The position numbers were made by a program, and so were the translations under genes. A DNA stretch of 64,000 bases from Actinomycetales bacterium (GTDB lineage: Bacteria; Actinomycetota; Actinomycetes; Mycobacteriales; Micromonosporaceae): positions 1 to 64,000 of the forward strand of contig PKFB01000057.1 in assembly GCA_002919305.1 (NCBI GenBank), written 5' to 3'. The first letter of the stretch is position 1, and every line of letters starts with the position of its first letter. The notes beneath the pieces are model-generated. The model saw only the letters and a program-made list of their open reading frames with translations, did not search any database and was not told the DNA's origin. Below, piece by piece: positions 16,931-26,221 of this stretch.

Positions 16931-18451
16931 ATGCCAGCCTCCCCACGCCGTTCAAACCGGGGCGGGCGGACACTCAAGATCGCATTCTGGGCTGGAGCTG
17001 GCCTGGCTCCCTTAGCAGCATTGGCGCTATTGGTGGGGCAGGACGGAAGTCCAATACGAGTGGCCGCTGTGCTCGCGATCCTGTCTGTTGTACTCATTGG
17101 ATCGTCGGTGCGGTTCCGCCGTGATGGTGATGGGCTGAGGGAGGAGTTAGAGGACTTAGAGGAACACCTCACCAAGGAGTTAGCGCGTCTGCGTACACAG
17201 CTCCGCAAGGAGGTCGCCGCGACCGATGCGGCGCTACGTGAAGAGCTTGATGTCCTGCGTTCTCATGTCCGGTTTCTCGGGGAGCAAACTGCGCAGTCAG
17301 CGGATCGGCATACCGCTCGTGCTGAGGTGACCGCAGTCCCAGCCAGACAGCTTCCGGCATTAACCAGTCCGGCACTAACCAACCCAGCACTAACCAACAA
17401 GGAAACAACCAACACCCACGCCGCCAGCGACGCTCCGCCCACGGAGACTATGGCCGCGGGGATGGCCACGGGGCGGAACGATCCTCGCGGAGGCATCCGA
17501 ACCAGCGGTTCAGCCAGCATTCCTCAGCGCCAGGAGCAGCGCCAGGAGGAGAACGGAACTTCCCACTTCCGGAGCCGGGGTCGGTCAGTGAACCACGCCG
17601 CTGACGACCAGGCCGATGACTGGGCATCCCGCGGGGCTAGCAGAGGGCAGGTGGCACCCGGCACGACCATCGCACCGGTGGCCTCCTACACCGCGGACCC
17701 GCAACCCGCCGCCCGGTCACTTTCGCAACCGGCACTCCCGACCACCGCGGCGACCTACTCCGCTTCTAGTTCCAGCTACTCCACTTTTTCTAGCTCCAGC
17801 TCTTCTAACTCCAGCTACTCCACCCCTGAGACAACGGAAGCCCGGGCCTCAACCGCCCGCGCATCCATCCCCGTCACGCCGCCCTCGCGTACCTCCACCG
17901 AAACCGGCGGAACCGGAGGAAGAAGTAACGACACCGACGGTCGGCGTGCGCGTGACGTCAGCTATGGACGACACGGCTCCACGGAGCAGGAACGCTGGGA
18001 GCGGCGGACGGGAGACGACGAGCAGACCATCTCGGCGACCCGCACCGATCCCTGGGCGGATCTGCGGACCGGGGAGTGGGCGGTCGCCGACCCCGGCGGT
18101 TTCGCGTACAGCGGGTCAGGGGCCGGGACCGACTGGCGCGCCACCGGTCACTGGGGGACCGAGAGACGGCAGACCGGGACCCATGACACCGGGTATCAGA
18201 GCGGGAAGCACTGGTCGACCGACTCTACGGGCGATGTCACCGGCGGTACCTCTATCGGTTGGCGTTCAGAGTCGGCGCGCGTACCCGATCCCCTCACCGA
18301 TCCGCTGAGCAGCCTGGAGGACCCCCGATCCACCGGGTCGGGATGGGGCTCCTCATTCGGTGAGGGGAGCGGCGCTGGCTTCGGGTATCGCGGAGGTGGC
18401 ATGGACTCCGACTACCCGCCTCGAGGCGACCACACCCGAAACCGCTGGTGA
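16931..18451 (+). CDS. Membrane-anchored coiled-coil protein with long Ser/Thr-rich tail
   Basis: 506 residues from the ATG at 16931. Residues ~13-55 carry two hydrophobic spans (IAFWAGAGLAPLAALALLVG, AAVLAILSVVLIGSSV), then ~62-115 a heptad-like charged coiled coil (LREELEDLEEHLTKELARLR). The remaining ~390 residues are low complexity: a threefold ALTS/ALTN repeat near residue 145, a Ser/Tyr run around residues 278-300, and Gly/Asp/Trp-rich ends. This resembles actinobacterial cell-surface or cytoskeletal anchoring proteins, but I recognise no family. It lies between two type VII-type loci and could serve them. No signal peptide cleavage site is evident. Confidence 0.72.
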   Translation: MPASPRRSNRGGRTLKIAFWAGAGLAPLAALALLVGQDGSPIRVAAVLAILSVVLIGSSVRFRRDGDGLREELEDLEEHLTKELARLRTQLRKEVAATDAALREELDVLRSHVRFLGEQTAQSADRHTARAEVTAVPARQLPALTSPALTNPALTNKETTNTHAASDAPPTETMAAGMATGRNDPRGGIRTSGSASIPQRQEQRQEENGTSHFRSRGRSVNHAADDQADDWASRGASRGQVAPGTTIAPVASYTADPQPAARSLSQPALPTTAATYSASSSSYSTFSSSSSSNSSYSTPETTEARASTARASIPVTPPSRTSTETGGTGGRSNDTDGRRARDVSYGRHGSTEQERWERRTGDDEQTISATRTDPWADLRTGEWAVADPGGFAYSGSGAGTDWRATGHWGTERRQTGTHDTGYQSGKHWSTDSTGDVTGGTSIGWRSESARVPDPLTDPLSSLEDPRSTGSGWGSSFGEGSGAGFGYRGGGMDSDYPPRGDHTRNRW

Positions 18452-18533
18452 GCAGCCAATCCCCCTGACGGGCCAGCGTTATCCCGTCCCATCAAGCCGT
18501 CGGCGGCGCCCATGTCGGCCGCTTATCGATGCC

Positions 18534-19682
18534 TTACTTATCGATGTCACCGACCACGAAAAACATCGACCCGAGGATGGCGATCAGGTCCGGCACCAGG
18601 CAGCCCGGCAGCAAGGTGGCCAACGCCTGCACATTGGCATAGGAGGCGGTCCGCAACTTCAACCGCCACGGCGTCTTATCGCCTCGCGAGACCAGGTAGT
18701 AGCCGTTGACCCCGAGTGGGTTCTCGGTCCAGGCGTAGGTGTGCCCCTCGGGCACCCGCACCACCTTCGGCAGCCGGACGTTCACCGGCCCACGGAGCTT
18801 CTCCAGCCGGTCGAGGCACTGCTCCGCCAGATCCAGCGACACATAAATCTGGTCCAGCATGCAGCTGAAACGGGCGTGACAGTCTCCCTCGGTACGGGTC
18901 ACCACAGGCACATCCAGTTCCCCGTACGCCAGGTACGGTTCATCCCGCCGCAGGTCCATATCCAGACCGCTGGCCCGGGCAACCGGACCGGACACCCCGT
19001 AGGCGGCGGCCACCTCAGCGGGCAACACCCCAACCCCGACGGTACGCGCGAGGAAGATGTCGTTGTGGCGGATCAGGTTGTCCAGGTCGGGCATCCGCCG
19101 CCGCACCTCCCCGATGGCCTGCCGAACCCGCCGGGTCCAGCCCGCCGGCACCTCCTCCTTCAGGCCACCGATTCGGTTGAACATGTAGTGCATGCGGCCA
19201 CCCGACACCTCCTCAAACACCGCCTGCAGCGCCTCCCGCTCCCGGAAGGCGTAGAACATCGGCGTGATCGCACCAATCTCCAGCGGGTAGGAGCCGAGGA
19301 ACATCAGGTGGTTGAGGACACGGTTCAGTTCGGCCAACAGGGTGCGTAGCCAGACGGCGCGTTCGGGCACCTCCAGCCCCATGAGCCGTTCCACGGCCAG
19401 GACCACGCCCAGTTCGTTGCTGAACGCGCTCAACCAGTCGTGTCGGTTGGCGAGCATGATGATCTGGCGGTAGTCACGCACCTCGAACAGCTTCTCGGCG
19501 CCGCGGTGCATGTACCCGACGACGGGGTCGGCGCTGACCACGCGTTCCCCGTCGACGACCAGCCGGAGCCGTAGAACGCCATGGGTGGACGGGTGCTGCG
19601 GTCCGATGTTGAGCACCATGTCGGCGGTGTCGAGATCCGCGGTGCTGACCGTCAGATGGCGGTGCGTCTCCCCGGAAGCCAT
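18534..19682 (-). CDS. nuoD2: NADH-quinone oxidoreductase subunit D-like protein (second nuoD)
   Basis: 382 residues from [10 protein letters not shown] at 19682; earlier starts at 19691 and 19742 exist, none with a clear ribosome site. The sequence is a complete 49-kDa-type subunit: [66 protein letters not shown] and the C-terminal [14 protein letters not shown]. NuoD forms part of the quinone-binding pocket of complex I. Actinobacteria often have a second, partial nuo set in which nuoD2 has this shorter form; no other nuo gene is in the window, so it stands alone. It sits between type VII genes on both sides, opposite in strand to them. Confidence 0.9.
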   Translation of the reverse strand: MASGETHRHLTVSTADLDTADMVLNIGPQHPSTHGVLRLRLVVDGERVVSADPVVGYMHRGAEKLFEVRDYRQIIMLANRHDWLSAFSNELGVVLAVERLMGLEVPERAVWLRTLLAELNRVLNHLMFLGSYPLEIGAITPMFYAFREREALQAVFEEVSGGRMHYMFNRIGGLKEEVPAGWTRRVRQAIGEVRRRMPDLDNLIRHNDIFLARTVGVGVLPAEVAAAYGVSGPVARASGLDMDLRRDEPYLAYGELDVPVVTRTEGDCHARFSCMLDQIYVSLDLAEQCLDRLEKLRGPVNVRLPKVVRVPEGHTYAWTENPLGVNGYYLVSRGDKTPWRLKLRTASYANVQALATLLPGCLVPDLIAILGSMFFVVGDIDK

Positions 19683-19948
19683 ACCTGGCATCGTGCCATG
19701 GCTGCCCAGACGGTTGCGGACACGTATGCGGCCATGCGGCACCGATCCGACTAGAGCTGTAGAAGTGGCCGATACATATCGCTATGACGACATCCACAAC
19801 CCGGGGTCATGGGTTTGCGATCGGTGATGCTGTTCACGACACTGTTGTCGTTTATCAGGCTGACATATCAGATCAGATTGATCATCTTGAATGCGTGATC
19901 CGATGGCGCTAAAGCGCTACATGACGTTTCGTGTGGTAGGAGGCTGGA

Positions 19949-20320
19949 TTGGCGGATCCTGACGCCATATATGACGTTGAGGTCAACACCGAGACGCTCG
20001 CGGGAGTGGCGGAGGGACTGAGGGATCTCCTTGGGCTTGATCGCCATGCTGATTACTTCCGGGGCGGTGCCGAAGGACCACGGGAAACCATCGCCTACTC
20101 CGACGCCGCCATGCCGGTCGCCGTCCAATTCAGCGAACGCCTCAGGACGATCCATATCGTCACGGGCCAGGTGATCGCCATGGTCGAGCAACGCAGCGCC
20201 CAACTACGGGAGGCGGTGGCGCAGGCGGTGGAGATGTTCGGAACCGTGGATGCGCACACCGCCGAAGCCCTAGAAGCGGTGTGGAGCAATTTGGAGAGCG
20301 AACAACCGACGGCCGATTGA
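19949..20320 (+). CDS. EspC/WXG100-like type VII secretion-associated protein
   Basis: 123 residues, TTG start supported by AGGAGG five bases upstream. Helical throughout, with VNTETLAGVAEGLRDLLGL at the N-terminus and QRSAQLREAVAQAVEMFGTV, then LEAVWSNLESE, resembling the small ESX-type partner proteins encoded before PPE-like genes in actinomycetes. It begins the plus-strand group that also holds the PPE-like and mycosin genes. A different role, for example as a chaperone, cannot be excluded. Confidence 0.68.
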   Translation: MADPDAIYDVEVNTETLAGVAEGLRDLLGLDRHADYFRGGAEGPRETIAYSDAAMPVAVQFSERLRTIHIVTGQVIAMVEQRSAQLREAVAQAVEMFGTVDAHTAEALEAVWSNLESEQPTAD

Positions 20321-20351
20321 TTGGCTTATTGACAGCTGAAAGGGGAGGGGC

Positions 20352-21929
20352 GTGAGTCAGCCTTGGGGACCGCCTGGCCCGAGTTGGAGCCTCACCTATT
20401 ACACCTACGAGGAGCTGCGGGCCATGGTGTACGACACCGCCTCCTCAGATCTGGTAATGGCACAGAACCGGTGGGGTTGGCTCAAAGATGCGCTCGACGA
20501 GCGGCTACGGCTGTTACAAACCTTGCTCTACCGGCTGAGACCGGTCTGGCGAGGGGAAGCGGGAACCGCGGCGCTCGCCGCGTTAGAGCAGCACGCTACG
20601 TGGATGGAAGCTATCGCACAGGTGGCGCAGCAGAACTCCAACGCGATCGGGGCGCTCCACCATACGCTAGTGCGAGCTCAGAGGGCGATGGAAGAGCTCG
20701 ACGCGCGGGAAGGCGGGCCAGCTGAGGTGGTCTCCAACCCCGGAGGCGGGCCGCTACCGCCCCACCTAGCGGACGTCCGACAGCCGGAGGCCGTCCAGAT
20801 CGCCACCGAGCTTGTAATTGAATTCACCCGCCAAGCCCTAAATATTGCTGAACCGCCTCTTGAGGGTGTTCCGTATCAAAATAGACCGTTCGACTCGCAG
20901 AGTAATTCTGCTAATTTCTTTCTTGAAGGGGACAACACATTAAGGAACCGGCCAGGATCGGATAGAGATTCGGGATCTTCCAGCTACCTTCCTGACCTTA
21001 CCGATAATGCCGATGACTTCGGTGTTTCTGATAACTCCTCTGACGCTGCCTCATGGGGCGACAGATCAATCGGTCCATGGGATAGTGGGGCGCCTGTCGG
21101 TGGCAATGAATCGCCTCATGGGCCGAGTCTCGCCGGGAATGGCGGGCTTCCCCCAGGGGGTGCTTCGGGAGGAGCGTTACCACCAGGGGGAACAACGCTT
21201 CCAGGCGGAGGCCCTATCGGAGGTGCTGGCAACCCGCCTGCTTCCGGCGGAATAGTTCCCTCACCACCAGGGTCTCTACCAGGAGGATTCGGGCCGCTTG
21301 GCGGTGGTCCACGCCCGCGTTACGGAGGTGGTCCAAGCGGGTCTCTTCCCAGAGTTCCCAATGTTCCTACGGGTACTGGAGACCGAGTAGCGCTTCCGGG
21401 CACTGGCGCACGTTATGAGGGTGCAGGAGCACCCCCTATCGGACGTTCGCCTATCAGCGGGCCGACCGGAACTCCTCCCAACCCTGGGCAGCTAGGGCCA
21501 GCTGGCGGTCAACCCCCATTGCGGGGCACGACTGCGGCGGATTTGAACACACACGGCACAGGCACATACCCACCTGGCTTTGGGGGTGCTCCGGTCGACA
21601 CAGGCGGTGGCCGGCGCCGCCGGAGCAATCTGACCGAAGACCCTGACACATGGCGTTCTCAGAAACCTCGTACTCGAGGTGTGCTCGGCGGGGTGACGCA
21701 ATCAGAGCCCGTCGCTGACCCAGGACGAGGCATATTGGGTGCTCAGCGACGGCCTGCCGCATCGACCTCGACCGGCCCAGTAAGTCGCCGTACGACTCCT
21801 CAAGGCGAGCGTGAACGATCAATGTGGCGTGAGAACCGGGAGATGTCAACTGAGATTCCTGCTGGGGAGATCGTCGGCCGAGACGGGCAGCGGATTACGT
21901 TCAGAAGGGCACCACGTGGGAATGCGTGA
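20352..21929 (+). CDS. PPE/WXG-like protein with Gly/Pro-rich C-terminus
   Basis: 525 residues, GTG start after GGGGAGGGGC. Residues ~15-120 form a helical domain like WXG/PPE modules (LVMAQNRWGWLKDALDERLR, RPVWRGEAGTAALAALEQHA, which includes a WRG turn). Residues ~150-230 are more polar and encoded by noticeably AT-richer DNA (from ~20815). From ~residue 245 the protein is Gly/Pro-rich (GGALPPGGTTLPGGGPIGG) to a short C-terminal EIVGRDGQRITFRRAP module. Type VII substrates with this build are secreted by ESX machinery. It overlaps the mycosin gene by 8 bases, a usual arrangement. Confidence 0.75.
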   Translation: MSQPWGPPGPSWSLTYYTYEELRAMVYDTASSDLVMAQNRWGWLKDALDERLRLLQTLLYRLRPVWRGEAGTAALAALEQHATWMEAIAQVAQQNSNAIGALHHTLVRAQRAMEELDAREGGPAEVVSNPGGGPLPPHLADVRQPEAVQIATELVIEFTRQALNIAEPPLEGVPYQNRPFDSQSNSANFFLEGDNTLRNRPGSDRDSGSSSYLPDLTDNADDFGVSDNSSDAASWGDRSIGPWDSGAPVGGNESPHGPSLAGNGGLPPGGASGGALPPGGTTLPGGGPIGGAGNPPASGGIVPSPPGSLPGGFGPLGGGPRPRYGGGPSGSLPRVPNVPTGTGDRVALPGTGARYEGAGAPPIGRSPISGPTGTPPNPGQLGPAGGQPPLRGTTAADLNTHGTGTYPPGFGGAPVDTGGGRRRRSNLTEDPDTWRSQKPRTRGVLGGVTQSEPVADPGRGILGAQRRPAASTSTGPVSRRTTPQGERERSMWRENREMSTEIPAGEIVGRDGQRITFRRAPRGNA

Positions 21930-23103
21930 TGGTTTCAGAAACCGTCGTAGCAGACTGACCCGCTACGGCGGCGTGGTGATGCTAATGCTGGCTGTGGTGG
22001 GTTTGGTTCCTGTGCCGGCTTATGCGGATGAGGTGCGGGATGCGCAGTGGCACCTTGATTTTTTGCGGATTGATGAGACGCATCAGATTACGCGTGGTGA
22101 AGGTGTCACGGTCGCAGTGATTGATTCGGGTGTGGATGGTAATCATCCGGATCTTGCTGGTGCGGTGCTTGAGGGTCGGAATTTTGTTGATGGGCAGGCG
22201 CGGGATCGTGCCTGGGAGGATCTGGATGGTCATGGCACCGCGATGGCGTCCCTGATAGCCGGACGTGGACATGGAACGAACCAGGCCGACGGGGTTCTAG
22301 GTGTCGCGCCGGCCGCCTCCATCCTTCCAGTTAGGTTTTTCGATACTGGAATCCAAGAGGAAGGAAATAGTCGCGGTTTAGCAAACGGTATTGAGTGGGC
22401 GGTTGACCAGGGAGCGGATGTTATCAACCTCTCGGTTGCGATGTTTAGCACTAGAGAAATTTTGGAGGCTGTTGAATATGCCTTGGAACAGGATGTTGTT
22501 ATCGTGGTCGCGGCAGGAAATACGGCTCGGGGAAATTTTGATGTAAATTTTGGTGCTCCCGGTGTGGTTGTTGTTTCGGGGGTGGATCGGCAGGGATTTT
22601 TCAGTCCTCAGTCTGTTTCTGGTCCTGAGGTAGTGTTGGCGGCGCCGATGGTAGAGGTGATGGCGGCTACTTCGGGACAGCGTGGTGAGTATGAGGCTGC
22701 TACGGGGACGAGTAATTCTGCTGCGTTGGTGTCGGGTGTGGCGGCGTTGGTGCGGTCGCGGTTTCCTGATTTGGATGCTGCGAATGTGATCAATCGTTTG
22801 ATTCGGACGGCTGATGATCGTGGGGCGCCGGGCCGAGATCCGGAGTATGGGTTTGGTGTAGTGGACCCGCTGGCAGCGTTGACCGAGGATGTTCCGCTGG
22901 TGGACTCCAACCCCCTGGTAGAAGACAACCCCAGCACCTCACCATCCGAGACAACCTCCAATCCCCAGGCGGACTCCAGTCCGGACACCGAGGAAGACGG
23001 CGTTGACCCGTTGATCATTGCCGGGGTAGCCGGCGCGGTGCTTGGGCTTCTGCTTACCGTCACCTTCGTGACGGTGTACCGTCATCGCTCCCGCTACCAG
23101 TGA
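21922..23103 (+). CDS. Type VII secretion-associated serine protease (mycosin, MycP-like)
   Basis: 393 residues. An N-terminal signal sequence (GGVVMLMLAVVGLVPVPAYA, cleaved near residue 33) precedes a subtilase domain with catalytic Asp in VAVIDSGVDGNHPDL, His in DLDGHGTAMASLIAG and Ser in TGTSNSAALVSG. A Ser/Thr-rich linker then leads to a C-terminal membrane span (PLIIAGVAGAVLGLLLTVTF) and RHR anchor. That is the complete mycosin architecture; MycP is a membrane-bound protease that stabilises ESX complexes. The core-membrane genes eccB/C/D/E are not visible in the window. Codons end in T/A unusually often between ~22020 and 22840, unlike the flanking parts. Confidence 0.92.
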   Translation: MRDGFRNRRSRLTRYGGVVMLMLAVVGLVPVPAYADEVRDAQWHLDFLRIDETHQITRGEGVTVAVIDSGVDGNHPDLAGAVLEGRNFVDGQARDRAWEDLDGHGTAMASLIAGRGHGTNQADGVLGVAPAASILPVRFFDTGIQEEGNSRGLANGIEWAVDQGADVINLSVAMFSTREILEAVEYALEQDVVIVVAAGNTARGNFDVNFGAPGVVVVSGVDRQGFFSPQSVSGPEVVLAAPMVEVMAATSGQRGEYEAATGTSNSAALVSGVAALVRSRFPDLDAANVINRLIRTADDRGAPGRDPEYGFGVVDPLAALTEDVPLVDSNPLVEDNPSTSPSETTSNPQADSSPDTEEDGVDPLIIAGVAGAVLGLLLTVTFVTVYRHRSRYQ

Positions 23104-23105
23104 TC

Positions 23106-23126
23106 TCTACGGTCGCGGTCCGTAGA
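23106..23126 (+). terminator. Hairpin between mycosin and MidA-like genes
   Basis: TCTACGG at 23106-23112 pairs with CCGTAGA at 23120-23126 across 7 bases, just after the mycosin stop. It is between convergent genes and could work in both directions. Confidence 0.4.
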
Positions 23127-23136
23127 TGCCTAAATG

Positions 23137-23164
23137 GATAGAAGGAAAAAATAGATAGAAGGAA
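23137..23164 (+). repeat. 11-base direct repeat (GATAGAAGGAA)
   Basis: Two copies at 23137-23147 and 23154-23164, in an AT-rich purine stretch between convergent genes. Their origin is unknown; slippage or a small insertion scar are both possible. Confidence 0.5.
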
Positions 23165-23174
23165 GCAGGCTCGA

Positions 23175-24173
23175 TCACTGCGGCGTGAGCACTTCCCGAA
23201 CCTTCATCCCTACCGGGGTCAACAGCCAGTAGTGTCCGCCCAAACCGTGCGGATCGGTCAGCTCAGCGGCTTGCGATGCACGTGACAGCGCGCGTACATA
23301 TCCTGTCGGATCGCGAGAGGCGAGGGCCAGAGGAGGCCGCGTCCCGTCCACTCCCAATCCCCGTAGCGCGACGCGCTGCCCGACGAGCACCGCCTCCTTC
23401 ACACCAGCGGCGACCGCATCAAACGCCACGTGTGCGGTGATGTCACACGAGCCGTCAGGAACCGGCCTGACTTGCCGCCCAAATCGATAACCGGTCAAGG
23501 TGCCCGCGAACGGCCGCTTACCGGCCAGATGCCCGTAATCCACCGCCACGGCCAAGCCACGTTGCAGCCGCCTCACCACCGCCGCCCACGCCTCGTCCCG
23601 TGGCCAGCCGATTTCAGCCCGTGCGCCCGGCTCGGCCAAGGGCCACCAGGAGCGCAGCCATTCCAGGTCACGGCCTTCCACAGGTGCGCCTAGCCGCTCC
23701 TGTCCATTCGCGGGATCGACCATTACGAGCCGGGGAGTACCTGTCTCGTCTACGGCCGCGACATCGATCGGCACGTTGTCGAGCCATTCGGTGGCGATGA
23801 GCAGCCCGGATATGTCCGTCGGGGGTTGATCGCGCCACGCGATGGCTGGCGACAGCCCGTCGGGTCGGGGAGCGACCTCAACAGCGGTGAGCGTTAGGCG
23901 TTCCCGCAGCTCCGGCGGTGCCAGACTCCCGAGCATGCTGAGTAGTTCCCCCTGCCCGGCCCCGATGTCTACCACCTCCAACCGGTCCGGTGTGCCCAGC
24001 AGGCGGTCGATTCGGGACAGGAGGGTCAATATCGCCTCAGCGAACAGTGGGGAGGCGTGCGTACTGGTCCGAAAATGCGCCGCGGGACCACCGCCGTTTC
24101 GACACGAGAAGAAACCGGATGGGCCGTACAACGCGCGGGTCATCGCTTCCCGCCAGGTCAACACACCGGGCAT
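23175..24173 (-). CDS. SAM-dependent methyltransferase, MidA/NDUFAF7 family
   Basis: 332 residues. N-terminal TWREAMTRALYGPSGFF and THASPLFAEAIL are typical of the family; the SAM-binding loop VVDIGAGQGELLSML lies near residue 66, and WLDNVPIDV near residue 130 corresponds to the conserved family motif with NE/DN. In eukaryotes NDUFAF7 methylates an Arg of the complex I NDUFS2 (NuoD) subunit. The orphan nuoD2 is 3.5 kb away, so a shared substrate is plausible, but bacterial MidA proteins have not always been tied to complex I. It is transcribed convergent to mycosin. The 272 bases beyond its start, up to the DUF2520 gene, hold divergent promoter DNA and no further gene. Confidence 0.83.
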   Translation of the reverse strand: MPGVLTWREAMTRALYGPSGFFSCRNGGGPAAHFRTSTHASPLFAEAILTLLSRIDRLLGTPDRLEVVDIGAGQGELLSMLGSLAPPELRERLTLTAVEVAPRPDGLSPAIAWRDQPPTDISGLLIATEWLDNVPIDVAAVDETGTPRLVMVDPANGQERLGAPVEGRDLEWLRSWWPLAEPGARAEIGWPRDEAWAAVVRRLQRGLAVAVDYGHLAGKRPFAGTLTGYRFGRQVRPVPDGSCDITAHVAFDAVAAGVKEAVLVGQRVALRGLGVDGTRPPLALASRDPTGYVRALSRASQAAELTDPHGLGGHYWLLTPVGMKVREVLTPQ

Positions 24174-24445
24174 TATTCAAAATCCGCCGTTGTCGACATC
24201 TGAAGGTGACATCCAAAACCGCAGATTTCGGTTAAGACGCGCCGCTGGCCCGGCGTGTGAGGCGGGAAGATGCGCGTACATCATGGGGGACCCCGGGTGT
24301 CGTGAAGGTCATCACTCACCGGTGCGGCGGGCCGGAAACCAGCGCATACTGGCCACGACCGGTACCCGGAACGACGGCTTGAGCCGCCAGGCTCCGACCA
24401 TCAGGCTTTGGCCGTCAGTGGACTGGATCAGTGAGGACTGAACAT

Positions 24446-25369
24446 ATGAGCGCACCGGAGCGTCCCGCGACGGTTCATGACCGTCCCGGACGTCTATCAG
24501 TCGGGGTGATCAGCGCGGGCCGAGTCGGTGCGGTTCTGGGAGCGGCGCTCAACCGAGCGGGCCACCGGGTGGTCGCGGTCTCCGGGGTCTCCGCCGCCTC
24601 TGTCTCCCGCGCTCAACGGTTTCTTCCCGGTACGCCGGTGCTGCCCCCTGATCAGGTGGTGACACGGGCCGATCTGGTTCTGTTCGCCGTACCAGATGAT
24701 GCGTTGGGTCCCCTGATCGCCGGCCTGACAAAGGCCGCTGTTTTCCGGGCGGGACAGCTGGTGGCGCACACCAGTGGGGCGCACGGTGTCTCAGTCCTGG
24801 CTCCCGCGGTCCACTGCGGCGTACTCCCGTTGGTTCTCCACCCGGTCATGACCTTCACGGGGCGCCCAGAAGACCTGAACCGGCTCGCCGGGATCTCCTT
24901 CGGGGTGACGGCTCCGCCGCAGCTACGTCCCGTGGCCGAGGCCCTCGTGGTGGAGATGGGTGGGGAGCCGGAGTGGATCGCTGAGGAGGCTCGTCCGCTT
25001 TACCACGCCGCCCTCGCGCACGGCGCCAACCACCTGACCACGGTGGTGAACGAGGCGATGGATCTGCTGCGCGCAGCGGGCGTGACTCATCCGGATCGGA
25101 TGCTGGCTCCGCTGCTGTCGGCAGCCCTGGACAACACGCTCCGCCTGGGGGATGCCGCGTTGACCGGTCCGGTGGTGCGGGGGGACGCGACAACTGTGGC
25201 TTCCCACATAGATGTCTTGACCCAGCAGGCCCCGGAGTCCGTGGCGGCGTACCTGGCGTTGGCTCGGCGTACCGCGGATCGGGCCGTCGCCTCCGGGCGG
25301 TTGGCGGCTACGCGGGCCGAGGCGTTGCTGGATGTGCTCGCCTCTAGCCAGAAAGGGACGACGGGATGA
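24446..25369 (+). CDS. DUF2520/Rossmann-fold NAD(P)-binding protein next to panC
   Basis: 307 residues from the ATG at 24446, with GAGGA upstream; GTG at 24431 is the alternative. An N-terminal Rossmann loop [20 protein letters not shown], then an [15 protein letters not shown] segment and a C-terminal helical DUF2520 domain ([20 protein letters not shown]) are clear. The fold resembles ketopantoate reductase and 6-phosphogluconate dehydrogenase-type enzymes. Its overlap with panC (ATGA) and constant association with panC in actinobacteria suggest a part in pantothenate synthesis, perhaps reduction of ketopantoate. This is inference. Confidence 0.85.
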   Translation: MSAPERPATVHDRPGRLSVGVISAGRVGAVLGAALNRAGHRVVAVSGVSAASVSRAQRFLPGTPVLPPDQVVTRADLVLFAVPDDALGPLIAGLTKAAVFRAGQLVAHTSGAHGVSVLAPAVHCGVLPLVLHPVMTFTGRPEDLNRLAGISFGVTAPPQLRPVAEALVVEMGGEPEWIAEEARPLYHAALAHGANHLTTVVNEAMDLLRAAGVTHPDRMLAPLLSAALDNTLRLGDAALTGPVVRGDATTVASHIDVLTQQAPESVAAYLALARRTADRAVASGRLAATRAEALLDVLASSQKGTTG

Positions 25370-26217
25370 CCGTGACGGATGTGCCAGTCGTGGCGCGTAA
25401 CCGGGAGGATCTGGCACGGGCGCGTGCCGAGCTGTCGGGCACCGTCGGTGTGGTCATGACGATGGGCGCGCTCCACGAGGGCCACGCGGCGTTGCTGCAG
25501 GCGGCCCGTGAACAGGCCGACCATGTGATCGCCACGATCTTCGTGAACCCGTTGCAGTTCGGTCCTCATGAGGATTACGACCGGTATCCGCGTACCTTCG
25601 ACGCCGACCTCGCCCTGTGCACCGAGCACCGGGTCGACGTCGTGTTCGCGCCCTCCGCTGAGGTGATGTATCCGACGGGGGAGCCGATGGTGCGGGTCAA
25701 TCCTGGCCCGCTTGGTGAGGTGCTGGAGGGCGCCAGCCGGCCAGGCTTCTTCCACGGCGTACTCACCGTGGTGCTCAAGCTCCTGAATCTCACCAGGCCC
25801 GACGTGGCCTTCTTCGGGGAGAAGGACTATCAGCAGCTCACCTTGGTGCGGCGGATGGTCCATGACCTGGATCTGCCCACCCGGATTGTTGGGATACCGA
25901 CGGTTCGGGAGGCTGACGGCCTGGCGCTGTCGAGTCGGAACAGCTACCTCACACCCGCTGAGCGGGACAGCGCTTTGGCCTTGTCCCGGGCCCTGTTCGC
26001 CGGTGTCGCCGCAGCGGAGGCGGGCCAGGGGCCTCAGCAGGTGTTGGCTGCGGCGCAGGCCGTGCTGGACGCCGCTACCGGTGTCAGGACCGATTACCTC
26101 GTGCTCACCGACCCCGACCTGGGGCCGGCACCGACCAGTGGCCCGGCGCGCCTCCTGGTCGCGGCCTGGGTCGGCACCACCCGGCTCATCGACAACATCG
26201 CCCTGCGGTTGGAGTAA
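25366..26217 (+). CDS. panC: Pantothenate synthetase
   Basis: 283 residues. PanC joins pantoate and beta-alanine with ATP. The sequence carries the HxGH-type motif [32 protein letters not shown], the MYPTGE strand, [14 protein letters not shown] and LSSRNSYL, all parts of the ATP and pantoate sites. Length is typical. It is translationally coupled to the DUF2520 gene and is followed 4 bases later by panD, which makes its beta-alanine. panB is not in the window. Confidence 0.97.
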   Translation: MTVTDVPVVARNREDLARARAELSGTVGVVMTMGALHEGHAALLQAAREQADHVIATIFVNPLQFGPHEDYDRYPRTFDADLALCTEHRVDVVFAPSAEVMYPTGEPMVRVNPGPLGEVLEGASRPGFFHGVLTVVLKLLNLTRPDVAFFGEKDYQQLTLVRRMVHDLDLPTRIVGIPTVREADGLALSSRNSYLTPAERDSALALSRALFAGVAAAEAGQGPQQVLAAAQAVLDAATGVRTDYLVLTDPDLGPAPTSGPARLLVAAWVGTTRLIDNIALRLE

Positions 26218-26221
26218 CGCG

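Noticed and set aside
18513-18547. CTTATCGATG repeated twice at the end of nuoD2
   Set aside because: Only 10 bases, partly inside the nuoD2 coding end; chance is sufficient.
20930-21500. Possible Gly/Pro minisatellite in the PPE-like gene
   Set aside because: Protein is Gly/Pro-rich, but the DNA units differ in sequence and length, so it is not a true tandem repeat.
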